Source: Pontibacillus yanchengensis Y32
GTDB taxonomy: Bacteria > Bacillota > Bacilli > Bacillales > BH030062
Length of the DNA stretch: 64,000 nucleotides
Direction: 5' to 3'
Assembly (NCBI RefSeq): GCF_000770635.1
Contig: NZ_AVBF01000015.1
Location: 1-64,000 of the forward strand
Shown here: piece by piece, positions 50,564 through 59,517 of the stretch
Numbering within the stretch: the stretch's first letter is position 1
Layout: every line of letters starts with the position of its first letter
Position numbers and translations under genes: made by a program
Notes under the pieces: model-generated
Seen by the model: only the letters and a program-made list of their open reading frames with translations
Databases searched by the model: none
Told to the model about the DNA's origin: nothing

Positions 50564-51391
50564 TTATTCTTTTACAGATCCAGCTGAAATACTGCTTATG
50601 ATATATTTAGAGAAGAACAAGAAGGCTACCATAATTGGCACAACCGAAATTGCAATTCCTATATACATTGAGCCTAAATTCTGTGCAACTTGCGAACCTT
50701 TTAAGAAACCCATTAATACAGGTAACGTGAATTTCTCTGGTGAAAACAGAACAACCAATGGAACAATATAGTTATTCCAAGATCCGATAAACGTAAAGAT
50801 AGACATGGTAGCTACTGCCGGCATCATAATTGGAAGTGCAATCGTATGGAAAATTTTCAATTCACTCGCCCCATCCATACGAGCTGCCTCTAATAGTGTT
50901 GGATGCAAGGTGGTCGCTAAATACTGTCTTAAGAAGAACACTACAAACGGACTTGCAATGGCTGGAACTATTAATGGAATAAATGTATCAAGAGTCCCAA
51001 TAAATTTATTTAGTTCATAAAAACCAATTAACCCTAACTGGCCTGGTACCATCATCATCAATAGCATAAAAATGAATAGCGGGTTTTTACCCTTAAAGTT
51101 ATAAACCGCGAAACCAAATGCAGTTAAGGCGGAGAAATACCCACTTAGAACCGTCACAGAAACAGAAACAATTAAGCTATTCTTGAACCCAAGCCAAATA
51201 TTCACGTAATCCATCATTGTTTCATAGTTCTCCACTAAGGAACTTCCTGGTATAAAGGAGAAGCCTGATAAAATTTCTTTTGTGTCACGTGTGGCATTTA
51301 CAATCATCATATAAAAAGGCAGGGCACTGATTACAGCCAATAAAGCTAAGAACACATAGACAATCAGTTTGATATATTGCTTTCTAGTCAT
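50564..51391 (-). CDS. ABC sugar permease, MalG type
   Basis: 275 residues, six helices. EAA loop EAARMDGASELKIFHTIALPIM contacts the ATPase (motif begins about 190). N-terminus ALLAVISALPFYMMIVNATRD is typical of MalG/LacG components. It forms the heterodimeric channel with the next gene upstream. No ATP-binding subunit is in the window; such carbohydrate importers normally share an MsmX-type ATPase encoded elsewhere. Confidence 0.92.
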   Translation of the reverse strand: MTRKQYIKLIVYVFLALLAVISALPFYMMIVNATRDTKEILSGFSFIPGSSLVENYETMMDYVNIWLGFKNSLIVSVSVTVLSGYFSALTAFGFAVYNFKGKNPLFIFMLLMMMVPGQLGLIGFYELNKFIGTLDTFIPLIVPAIASPFVVFFLRQYLATTLHPTLLEAARMDGASELKIFHTIALPIMMPAVATMSIFTFIGSWNNYIVPLVVLFSPEKFTLPVLMGFLKGSQVAQNLGSMYIGIAISVVPIMVAFLFFSKYIISSISAGSVKE

Positions 51392-51403
51392 CTTAAGACC
51401 CCC

Positions 51404-52291
51404 CTATTCTTTGACACTTTTACGATACATAGATTTAAATGTAATTGCTGAAAAGATTACTGTAATAAGGAATAATGCATATGCAATGGTCGCCGCATAG
51501 CCATAATTGTTGTAACGGAATGCTTGGTTGTATAAATACAAAACCATCGTATTTAGTGAACCTTCTGGTGCTCCTAAACCATCTGTAATAAGCATTGGTA
51601 AGTCAAATAATTGAAGACCACCAATCAACGAAGTAATCATGACATATAACATTATTGGTTTTAGAAGAGGTAGCGTTATATGTACAAAGGTTTGCCAGCG
51701 GTTAGCCCCATCAATTAGTGCTGCTTCATATAATTCTCCCGGGATACCGGAAACCCCAGCCATTAATACAATAAATGTGTATCCGAACCACATCCAGGTG
51801 AGAATAAGCGCAACAGAAACCTGAGCAGTTACAGGTTGATTTAGCCAGTTTATTGGTTCTGAAATGATTCCTATCTGTTGAAGGAACATATTCACAGAAC
51901 CGTGACGCCAATCTAGCATAATACTAAATAGAATAGCGACAGAACTGATAGTTATTAAGTTTGGTAGATAGAAAATGGCTCTAAAAAACCCAAGCCCCTT
52001 AATTTTAAATCGTAGATCAGAAAACAATGCTGCTAATAGCAATGCAATCCCTAGCTGGAGGGCAAAGTTTAATCCCCATATTTTCCAAGTGTTGAAAAAT
52101 GCTTCATAAAAATAAGTATCTGAAAAAATGCGAATATAATTAGTAAGCCCAATAAATTCAGGTGTTCCGTATCCCTCATAACTAGTAAAAGTGTAGTAAA
52201 AGGTAAGTAGAACCGGATAGATATTAAATACCAGAAAGATTGCAAAAAACGGGGCTATAAAGAAGTATCCTTTGTAATCTAATTTTTTCAT
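51404..52291 (-). CDS. ABC sugar permease, MalF type
   Basis: 295 residues, six helices beginning YFFIAPFFAIFLVFNIYPVL. EAA loop YEAALIDGANRWQTFVHITL. Twelve bases separate it from the MalG-type gene. ATG follows AAGGAGTGCTAT. It is preceded by an intercistronic hairpin that would lower its expression relative to the binding protein. Confidence 0.92.
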   Translation of the reverse strand: MKKLDYKGYFFIAPFFAIFLVFNIYPVLLTFYYTFTSYEGYGTPEFIGLTNYIRIFSDTYFYEAFFNTWKIWGLNFALQLGIALLLAALFSDLRFKIKGLGFFRAIFYLPNLITISSVAILFSIMLDWRHGSVNMFLQQIGIISEPINWLNQPVTAQVSVALILTWMWFGYTFIVLMAGVSGIPGELYEAALIDGANRWQTFVHITLPLLKPIMLYVMITSLIGGLQLFDLPMLITDGLGAPEGSLNTMVLYLYNQAFRYNNYGYAATIAYALFLITVIFSAITFKSMYRKSVKE

Positions 52292-52486
52292 ATAGCACTC
52301 CTTCTTTCTCTTAGGCTAAAGAAATGCTACAAGCAACTTTCTCCTCCATTAGTTATTAAGACAAACCTTAACGTATCCAATGTGTTCTCATTATGACAAT
52401 TTGCCTTAAATATCATATTGGGGGAAAGAAGCTTGAGCTAGAAGTTCCTTAGTTAGGATGAAATGTTTTATACCTTTATAAAAATG

Positions 52487-52518
52487 TTGGGATAAAAGCA
52501 TTTGCTTATATCCCAACT
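52487..52518 (-). terminator. Intercistronic hairpin after the sugar-binding protein
   Basis: GTTGGGATATAAGC / GCTTTTATCCCAAC on the minus strand, then ATTTTTAT. A partial terminator or RNA-stabilising stem between binding protein and permeases. Confidence 0.75.
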
Positions 52519-52538
52519 TGTGTCCATATTTAGTGCAC

Positions 52539-53867
52539 TTATTGAGGCATTTTTAATTCTGGATATGCGTTTTTAACTTGCTTGTAAAACTCATTAACAG
52601 CCTCTTCTTTTGTTTTCTTACCATCAACGTATTCTAGTACTTGAGCCCCCAACAACGTATCAATTTGCTGGTCGTATTTCGTTACGATTCCAGATTCGAT
52701 TTTTTGTGCTTGTTCTAGGAAGAAAGTATAGTTATTTTGACCATCCAAGAATGGCTCGCTAAAATCATCTTTAATCTTCTCTGTTACAGGAAGATAAGAC
52801 AGTACGTCTCCTGTTTCTTTAGCCCAATCTGTTAAGAATTCTTCTTCGTGAGTCATCATTTTCACAAAATCCCATGCTAGATCTTTGTTCTTTGATCCAC
52901 TATAGATACCTAACCAAGTACCACCCCAGAAATAAGGAGAAGGACCATTCGTAACTCCCCAATCTCCAGCTGTATCTTCAGCGTTTATTTTTAGAACACT
53001 GTGTAAGCCCCAAGTTGGAAGAGCGTAAGAGAACACTTCTGTTTCGCCAGTTGCTTCTTGTTCGCCTTCTTCACCATCTTTATCAATACCAATTGGACCG
53101 TTCATTGATTCAATCCATGAAGGAGACCATTCCGGTGCAAAAGCAGTGTATTCTTTATCACGTAATTTTTTAGCATGATCAAAGTAATTTAATTTCGCAT
53201 CTGTCATGATTAATTCATCATTCTCATTCACCCATGGCTGAGGGTCTTCCCCTTTGGAGAACCAACGAATAGCTCCTTCATCTGGGAATAAGCTATACCC
53301 TTTTTCCTTCATTTTCTCGCCTACTTCGAACACACCATCCCAAGAAGACATCATTTCGCCCACTTCATTAGGATCATCTGTTCCTAGTACTTCGTTTGCG
53401 ATACTTCTACGATAGAAAATACCACCAGGTGTGGTTTGCCATGAAAGCGCTTTAACATTACCTTCAGAATCTTTACCTAAATCAAATACATAATCAACAT
53501 AATCATCTGATAATTGATCAGCATTATAAGGTTCTTCAGACAGGTTTTCCCAATAATTTCGATCTGTCCATTGCTTTAAGAAAGCAATCTCACCAGTAAA
53601 GACATCAGGTGCTCCTACTCCACTTTCTAAAACTGGCTTCAGCTTAGTAGGGTAATCGGCAATAGGTACAATCGTTAGCTCAACCTTAACGCCGTTTCTT
53701 TCTTCAAATGTCTTGATTGGCTCTTTTAATTCATCGGTGAAAGACCAAACCTTAAGTACATCATCCTTTGAATCTGAACCAGAATTAGCATTTGTGTCAG
53801 ACGAACAAGCAGCAGAAATAAGTAACATTAGCACTAACATGAAATACAAACCAAACCTTTTTTTCAC
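52539..53867 (-). CDS. Extracellular sugar-binding lipoprotein (ABC importer)
   Basis: 442 residues. Signal peptide with lipobox LISAACSSD, then a cluster B/SBP_bac_1 fold: VLKVWSFTDELKEPIKTFEE, GAPDVFTGEIAFLKQW, and the aromatic sugar-stacking segments GGIFYRR, FWGGTWLGIYSG. It binds an oligosaccharide, probably a beta-gluco-oligosaccharide given the enzymes downstream. ATG follows TAGGAGGTTTTCCTTGTG. Its promoter region has two LacI operators. Confidence 0.92.
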   Translation of the reverse strand: MKKRFGLYFMLVLMLLISAACSSDTNANSGSDSKDDVLKVWSFTDELKEPIKTFEERNGVKVELTIVPIADYPTKLKPVLESGVGAPDVFTGEIAFLKQWTDRNYWENLSEEPYNADQLSDDYVDYVFDLGKDSEGNVKALSWQTTPGGIFYRRSIANEVLGTDDPNEVGEMMSSWDGVFEVGEKMKEKGYSLFPDEGAIRWFSKGEDPQPWVNENDELIMTDAKLNYFDHAKKLRDKEYTAFAPEWSPSWIESMNGPIGIDKDGEEGEQEATGETEVFSYALPTWGLHSVLKINAEDTAGDWGVTNGPSPYFWGGTWLGIYSGSKNKDLAWDFVKMMTHEEEFLTDWAKETGDVLSYLPVTEKIKDDFSEPFLDGQNNYTFFLEQAQKIESGIVTKYDQQIDTLLGAQVLEYVDGKKTKEEAVNEFYKQVKNAYPELKMPQ

Positions 53868-53937
53868 AAGGAAAACCTCCTAGTATTTTTTTAATGTATT
53901 AGAAAGGCAATCACGCCTTAAACTAATCAACTTAATT

Positions 53938-53949
53938 GAAACCGGTTTC
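53938..53949. promoter_or_regulatory. LacI operator O1
   Basis: GAAACCGGTTTC, perfect palindrome about 70 bases before the binding-protein start. Confidence 0.85.
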
Positions 53950-53989
53950 GTTTCATTCTAAAAAAAATGGCATATACATGTGACCATCC

Positions 53990-54001
53990 GAAATCGGTTT
54001 C
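53990..54001. promoter_or_regulatory. LacI operator O2
   Basis: GAAATCGGTTTC, one change from O1; centre 52 bases from O1, five helical turns, so both could be bound on one DNA face. Confidence 0.8.
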
Positions 54002-54018
54002 GAAATTATTGAAAAAAA

Positions 54019-55026
54019 TTATAAGCTACTACAAGAATGTCTTTCCACTAATTCTACTGGTATTATATGATGTTCTATACATTTCTCTTTTTCATTAATT
54101 TGTTTAACTAATAGTTTTGCAGATTCATTTCCTATTAAGTCTGTCTTTTGTCTAATAGTAGTTAACGGTGGATGAACATATTGTGATAATTCAATGTCAT
54201 CATATCCAATAACCGATATATCTTCTGGGACACGTAAACCACGATTGCGTATAGCTTCAATGGCACCAATCGCCATACTATCCCCAGCTGCATAAACTGC
54301 AGTCGGACGATTCTTTAAAGTGAGTAATTTCTCCATTGCTTCATATCCACCATCTCTTGAAAAATACTTCCCATTCTCAATGTATTCTTCTCGAATAGGT
54401 ATCCCTAGGCTTTTTAAAGTCTGTTTATACCCAAGTAATCTTTGTTCCCCAGCATGAGTGGATTGGTGTCCGCTAATGTGTGCGATTGCACGGTGACCAA
54501 GACCATATAAATACTCTACTGCTTGTTTACTGCCATCTAAATTATCTGAATAGACTGCGCTTGATTCTTTACTATTAAGATCAATAACGACACTTGGAAT
54601 GGAATTTTCTATTAATTCTTGCACTTGTTCATCATCATACGTTGAACAAACAATAACCACCCCATCCACACCTCTATAACGAAAGTGGTCTAAATAACTT
54701 TTCTTTTGATTACTAATGCTTCTAGAGGCAAAAAGTAAATCATATCCCAATAGTTCGACCTGCTTTCGGAAGCTCTCGATGACAGCGTTGAAGAAAGGGT
54801 GCTTCATACCAATACCTAATGATTCAATAAATACGACACCTATTGTCCAGGATTTTTTAGTAGTCAGTGATCTAGCATGAGAGTTAGGTAAATATCCCAT
54901 TTCTTCCATGGCTAATTGGATGGCTTTTTTGGTTTTTTCACTGACATCTTGATAATTATTAATGACTTTGGATACAGTTGTAACAGAGTAACCTGTCTTT
55001 TTCGCTATATCATAAATAGTAACCAT
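54019..55026 (-). CDS. LacI-family repressor of the beta-glucan locus
   Basis: 335 residues from ATG 55026 (GAGGTGGATGCT upstream). N-terminal LacI HTH VTIYDIAKKTGYSVTTVSKV with hinge YLPNSHARSLTTKKS; the rest is a periplasmic-binding-protein-like sensor (GVVFIESLGIGMKHPFFNAV, RPTAVYAAGDSMAIGAIEAI, DISVIGYDDIELSQYV). It probably binds the GAAACCGGTTTC sites at 49.2 and 53.9 kb and is released by a sugar inducer. Its own promoter has a cre-like palindrome. Confidence 0.92.
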   Translation of the reverse strand: MVTIYDIAKKTGYSVTTVSKVINNYQDVSEKTKKAIQLAMEEMGYLPNSHARSLTTKKSWTIGVVFIESLGIGMKHPFFNAVIESFRKQVELLGYDLLFASRSISNQKKSYLDHFRYRGVDGVVIVCSTYDDEQVQELIENSIPSVVIDLNSKESSAVYSDNLDGSKQAVEYLYGLGHRAIAHISGHQSTHAGEQRLLGYKQTLKSLGIPIREEYIENGKYFSRDGGYEAMEKLLTLKNRPTAVYAAGDSMAIGAIEAIRNRGLRVPEDISVIGYDDIELSQYVHPPLTTIRQKTDLIGNESAKLLVKQINEKEKCIEHHIIPVELVERHSCSSL

Positions 55027-55044
55027 AGCATCCACCTCATCACT

Positions 55045-55060
55045 TCGAAAGCGCTTTCGT
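55045..55060. promoter_or_regulatory. cre-like palindrome before lacI
   Basis: TCGAAAGCGCTTTCGT, close to the ideal cre TGAAAGCGCTTTCA. Either CcpA control or autoregulation. Confidence 0.65.
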
Positions 55061-55149
55061 TAAATTTATTATAGTTTCAATTCAAAGAGATTACAAGAAA
55101 AATTTTCAAAAAATTTGACTATATTTTCATTTTGTGAATTTATTGTGAA

Positions 55150-55418
55150 AACGGGTATTGGAGCTAGATGTGGGCACAACTCTCTAGCAAAATAAACACG
55201 CTTATACAAGGAACAAAAGCGCAAGCGCCCGGGTAGCGACGTATGTGCTGGACTGAACCGTAGGAGATAAAGGAAACACGAAGAGCCATAGCGATTCGAT
55301 GTTGACTTATCGTACAGAGGTGAGGGAAGCACACTAGTCGCTGGGCGCTGGAGCTGGACGTGGCCACTTTACTTTTTTAGTTATACACAAGCACTGAATT
55401 TTATAATTTCCAAGACGA
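55150..55418 (+). repeat. Interspersed element A (copy 5, with a decayed tail before it)
   Basis: The full copy runs 55210-55418: GAACAAAAGCGCAAGCGCCC ... GTCGCTGGGCGCTGGAGCTG and the tail TTATACACAAGCACTG (55381-55396). Before it, GGAGCTAGATGTGGGCACA (55158-55176) resembles the GGAGCTGGACGTGGCCAC end of another copy, suggesting tandem insertion. Confidence 0.88.
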
Positions 55419-55450
55419 TAAAAAAGCTCTCCCTTAGAAGGGAGAGCTTG
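55419..55450 (-). terminator. Terminator of the second glutamate kinase gene
   Basis: AAGCTCTCCCTTC / AAGGGAGAGCTTTTTT on the minus strand. Confidence 0.9.
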
Positions 55451-55454
55451 ATTT

Positions 55455-56582
55455 CTACAACTTCATCGATACCTTTGTGGTAAGGTGGCACACAAACTGT
55501 TCTTTATCAATTGCAATTTCGTTCCCGGATTTCAAGTTAGAATCAACATCACTCCACTGCTTAATCATAGAGGATGAGAAATTCACTACTCCTAGACCAA
55601 CTTCAACATTGGCTTCATCTAAAATACGCACCACAGCCTCTTTCTCAAAACTACCTCGAACTGCCTCTATATCTGCAGGATATATATGAACCTCCTCCTC
55701 GATGACTTCGCCAACACGGCTGTTTTTAAGCACTAATTCACCTTCTGGACCAGAATTGAACGCTATCCATTGCTGTTTCTTATCCAGATTAAGTGACTCA
55801 GGATTGGGATCAAAATACGTTCCTCTTGCTTGTAAGTGAACTGCATCATAAATAATATTAGAAACGGTAGCTCTGCCTAGAAATGCTGAGATACCAGAAG
55901 CCATGGCAATTTTAAAAGCATCAATTTTCGATTTCATACCACCAGTTCCTACACTGCTTCCAGACCCTCCGGCTACGCTTTCTATTTCCTCGGTAATATC
56001 ATAGACGTGTTCAATAAGCTTTGAGTCACTAGATTTAGGATCCCCATCATAAAGCCCATCTACATCAGAAAGTACAATTAACTGATGTGCATCTACTAGT
56101 GCAGCCACTTTTGCAGATAACGTATCATTATCACCAAATTTCAGTTCATCCGTGGTGACGGAATCGTTCTCATTTACAATTGGGATTACACCGCGTTCTA
56201 ATAGTACATTTATAGTATTTTGAGCATTATTGTATCGCTCTTCGTTCGCGAGATCACTGCGAGTTAATAAAATTTGCGATGCGATATAACCGTGCGACAC
56301 AAATAGTTCAGAGTAAGTCTCCATTAGCAAGCCTTGGCCAATAGATGCTGCAGCCTGACGTTCGGGTAAGGAGTCAGGCCTTGTTAAACATCCTAACTTC
56401 CGATAACCCGCAGCAACCGCTCCGGATGATACGAGTAACACTTCGTATCCTTCATCTTTCAATAACACTACTTCGTTAATTAACTTTTCTAGCTTTCGTC
56501 GACTTAATTCTCCTTGAGAGCTAGTTAACGAACTGCTACCAATTTTTACGACAACCCGTTTGTTTTCTTTGTCGTGTATCAT
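55455..56582 (-). CDS. Glutamate 5-kinase, second copy (ProJ-like)
   Basis: 375 residues. Amino-acid kinase domain: VVVKIGSSSLTSSQGELSRR, LLVSSGAVAAGYRKLG, IPIVNENDSVTTDELKFGDN, GTGGMKSKIDAFKIA; then a C-terminal PUA domain. It phosphorylates glutamate, the first step to proline. It is closely similar to the kinase at 58316 through residue 250 but differs in the PUA part. B. subtilis also has two kinases, ProB (anabolic) and ProJ (osmotic), so this copy may be the osmotic form. It has its own start site region and terminator. Confidence 0.92.
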   Translation of the reverse strand: MIHDKENKRVVVKIGSSSLTSSQGELSRRKLEKLINEVVLLKDEGYEVLLVSSGAVAAGYRKLGCLTRPDSLPERQAAASIGQGLLMETYSELFVSHGYIASQILLTRSDLANEERYNNAQNTINVLLERGVIPIVNENDSVTTDELKFGDNDTLSAKVAALVDAHQLIVLSDVDGLYDGDPKSSDSKLIEHVYDITEEIESVAGGSGSSVGTGGMKSKIDAFKIAMASGISAFLGRATVSNIIYDAVHLQARGTYFDPNPESLNLDKKQQWIAFNSGPEGELVLKNSRVGEVIEEEVHIYPADIEAVRGSFEKEAVVRILDEANVEVGLGVVNFSSSMIKQWSDVDSNLKSGNEIAIDKEQFVCHLTTKVSMKL

Positions 56583-56868
56583 CCACTCACTCCTTTTCTA
56601 TGGCATGTACCTTACATATTTTCATGATAAGAATATGTATTCTTCATATGAATGAATATTCCTGTTATTGAATATTACGAAGAATTAAATATCTTTCATC
56701 ATATCAAACAAAACATTTTTAGCAAGGGGTTTGCTTTATTTTCTCAATAAAAAATTTGAAGAATTACCGTATAACATTGTATTAATATAAGTAATCAGAG
56801 ATGAAGTAACAATATTTATGCAAACTTTTGTAGGACAGCAGAATCTTTTTCTTGCGCATACCGTCTGA

Positions 56869-56975
56869 CAAGAACAAAAGCTCGGGGCGCCCTGCTAGCG
56901 ACGTATATGCTGCGGCCCACACGACGTGGGTTGGTTCGATGTTGCTGCACGATGGAGCTGGACGTGGCCGCATCA
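56869..56975 (+). repeat. Interspersed element A (copy 6, internally deleted)
   Basis: Left end AAGAACAAAAGCTCGGGGCG, middle TTCGATGTTGCTGCACGAT, right end GGAGCTGGACGTGGCCGCAT. The GTCGCTGGGCGCT arm and tail are missing. The element lies between the two proline transcription units; 56583-56868 holds no gene. Confidence 0.85.
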
Positions 56976-56988
56976 GTACGCTAAGCAA

Positions 56989-57024
56989 TAAAAAATGCCT
57001 CTCCTTATCTCCGGGAGAGGCATC
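56989..57024 (-). terminator. Terminator of proA
   Basis: ATGCCTCTCCCGG / AAGGAGAGGCATTTTTT on the minus strand. Confidence 0.9.
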
Positions 57025-57034
57025 ATTTTGGTAT

Positions 57035-58297
57035 TTATCTTACTTGACCTGTTCCAGTCATCATATATTTAATCGTTGTAAGTGCTGGTAGTCCCATTGG
57101 ACCACGAGCGTGAAGCTTTTGGGTGGAAATACCAATTTCCGCTCCAAATCCAAGTGCCCCTCCATCAGTGAAACGAGTAGACGCATTATGGTAAAGAGCT
57201 GCTGCATCGACAAGTTTCATAAATGTGTCAGCATTCTTTTGGTTTTCCGTAACAATCGCTTCAGAGTGTTTCGTACCATAAAGTTCAATATGCTCTATAG
57301 CTTCTAGTACATCTGTTACAGTCTTCACGGCAATATCTCTGCTAAGATATTCATTCGCCCAATCTTCTTCTGTTGCAGCATCAGCTCCTGGAAGAAGAGC
57401 TTGTGCATATTCATCCGCATGAGCATGAATGCCATGTTCTGCTAGTGCGTTTTTGAATGCTTCTTGATGCTCTTGTAGCCAGTCTTGATGTACGATTACC
57501 GTTTCAGCTGCATTACAAACGGCTGGCCGGTCCGTTTTCGCATTAATAAGAATACTAATTGCTTTCTCCACATCCGCTTCCTTATCAATGTAGATATGGC
57601 AATTTCCTACACCTGTTTCCAGTACAGGAACAGTTGCATTATCTACCACTGCATTAATTAAGGATTCGCCACCACGCGGAATTAATACATCAATATGTTC
57701 CTTCATCGTAAATAGTTGCTGTGTTGCTTCCCGATCAGTACTATCGATGAATTGAATCGCATCCTCTGAAATTCTCGTTTCCGCTAACGCTGAACGCATT
57801 ACTTCTACAATAGCTTTGTTGGAGGCAATGGCAGAAGAGCCACCTTTAAGCACAATGGCATTACCTGATTTCAGTGCAAGTCCTGTCGCATCAACCGTTA
57901 CATTAGGACGTGCCTCATAAATCATTCCGATAACACCTAGTGGAACAGTAACTTGTTGTACATCAAGGCCATTGTCTAGTGTCCACTGAGATTTAACGAT
58001 TCCATTTGGGTCTTCCAGTTCAGCTACATCACGAAGTCCTTGTGCAAATTCCAACACACGTTCTTTAGATAAGGCTAGACGATCCATAAAAGCATCATCA
58101 AAGTTCTTTTTACGGCCTTCTTCTAAATCAACTTCATTTGCCTTTAGAATCAATTCATATTCTGATTCTAGACGAGATGCAATCTGATGTAAGGCTTCAT
58201 TTTTTTCTTCTGTGGAAAGAATAGCTAATAGCTTAGAAGCTTTCTGTGCTTTCATGGCTTGCTCTTTGACAGTTAATGATTGTTTAATAGTAGTCAT
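57035..58297 (-). CDS. proA: Gamma-glutamyl phosphate reductase
   Basis: 420 residues. ALDH-like fold with GVIGMIYEARPNVTVDATGL, LKGGSSAIASNKA, LIPRGGESLINAVV, the catalytic Cys in RPAVCNAAETVI and FTDGGALGFGAEIGISTQKL. It reduces glutamyl phosphate to glutamate semialdehyde, which cyclises to pyrroline-5-carboxylate. Starts 18 bases after proB; last gene of proC-proB-proA. Confidence 0.96.
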   Translation of the reverse strand: MTTIKQSLTVKEQAMKAQKASKLLAILSTEEKNEALHQIASRLESEYELILKANEVDLEEGRKKNFDDAFMDRLALSKERVLEFAQGLRDVAELEDPNGIVKSQWTLDNGLDVQQVTVPLGVIGMIYEARPNVTVDATGLALKSGNAIVLKGGSSAIASNKAIVEVMRSALAETRISEDAIQFIDSTDREATQQLFTMKEHIDVLIPRGGESLINAVVDNATVPVLETGVGNCHIYIDKEADVEKAISILINAKTDRPAVCNAAETVIVHQDWLQEHQEAFKNALAEHGIHAHADEYAQALLPGADAATEEDWANEYLSRDIAVKTVTDVLEAIEHIELYGTKHSEAIVTENQKNADTFMKLVDAAALYHNASTRFTDGGALGFGAEIGISTQKLHARGPMGLPALTTIKYMMTGTGQVR

Positions 58298-58315
58298 GAC
58301 ATCCTCCTTTATGAT

Positions 58316-59440
58316 TTACACGCTAGCAGGTACTGAAATTTCGAGATGACATACGAGATGCTCACTCTCGACTGCTGCTTCTTGACCAGCCTCAAACTGA
58401 GTATCTTCTTGATACTCTCTGAACGTTTCCGAAGAATAATTGACAACACCAAGTCCAACTTCTTTTCCGCTCACATCAATGATACGGACTACGGCGCCTT
58501 TGTCAAAATCTCCTTTAACACTGTGAACACTTGCTGGCGAGAGACTTTCTTTCCCGTCTACAATCATTTCAACAGTGCTATCTTCAATAATCAGTTCACC
58601 TTCTGGTCCTGAGTTAAAAGCAATCCACTGTTGCTTTTGATCAAGGTTATTTGTCTCTTCTTTCGGTTCAAAATACGTGCCATTTGCTTTTTGGTACACA
58701 GCGTCATAGACGATATTTGGAACACTTGCTTTTCCAATAAAAGATGTAATACCCGATGCCATTGCAATTTTGAAGGCATCGATTTTCGATCTCATTCCTC
58801 CTGTACCCACTGAACTACCAGCATCTCCGGCGACTGCTTCAATTTCTGGTGTAATCTCATGAACTCGTTCAATTAGGCTCGCATCAGGGTTAGTGTTTGG
58901 GTTATCATCATACAATCCTTCAATATCTGAAAGGATAACCAGCTGGTCTGCATCTACTAATCCAGCAACCTTTGCAGATAGTGTATCATTATCACCAAAC
59001 TTAAGAAAATCCATAGTTATCGTATCATTTTCGTTAACAATTGGAATAATTCCTCTTTCCAATAGAACATTTATTGTATTCCTGGCATTGTTATAACGGC
59101 TTTCATCAGAAAAATCACTACGTGTGATTAATATTTGGGACGCAATGTATCCGTGAGAAATAAATAAATCAGAGTAGGATTCTATGAGTAATCCTTGACC
59201 TATGGACGCTGCAGCTTGTTTTTCAGGAAGTTTTGTTGGGCGAGATAAGCAGCCTAGTTTGCGATAACCTGCTGCAACAGCACCTGATGAAACAAGTAGT
59301 ACTTCATGGCCTTCATCTTTTAACTGAACGACCTCATCTACTAATTTCTCTAACTTTCTACGACTAATTTCCCCGTGTAAGCTCGTTAATGAACTACTTC
59401 CAATTTTAATGACTATACGTTTCTTATTCATATCTGACAT
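58316..59440 (-). CDS. proB: Glutamate 5-kinase
   Basis: 374 residues, kinase domain IVIKIGSSSLTSLHGEISRR, VSSGAVAAGYRKLG, IVNENDTITMDFLKFGDNDT, VGTGGMRSKIDAF, then PUA (about 280-374). Feedback inhibition by proline acts through the kinase domain in relatives. Lies directly before proA and 78 bases after proC, so it is the operon copy. ATG follows AAGGAGTGAATGGATT. Confidence 0.95.
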   Translation of the reverse strand: MSDMNKKRIVIKIGSSSLTSLHGEISRRKLEKLVDEVVQLKDEGHEVLLVSSGAVAAGYRKLGCLSRPTKLPEKQAAASIGQGLLIESYSDLFISHGYIASQILITRSDFSDESRYNNARNTINVLLERGIIPIVNENDTITMDFLKFGDNDTLSAKVAGLVDADQLVILSDIEGLYDDNPNTNPDASLIERVHEITPEIEAVAGDAGSSVGTGGMRSKIDAFKIAMASGITSFIGKASVPNIVYDAVYQKANGTYFEPKEETNNLDQKQQWIAFNSGPEGELIIEDSTVEMIVDGKESLSPASVHSVKGDFDKGAVVRIIDVSGKEVGLGVVNYSSETFREYQEDTQFEAGQEAAVESEHLVCHLEISVPASV

Positions 59441-59517
59441 AATCCATTCACTCCTTATCGTTCCTTATCCTTGTTTATTTTTTGTTCTTATCTTTATTGA
59501 ATTGTGTAATGAGCTTT

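Noticed and set aside
55069-55367. ORFs across element A copy 5 on the minus strand
   Set aside because: They are translations of the repeat; the same reading occurs in other copies with frameshifts and no ribosome binding site.
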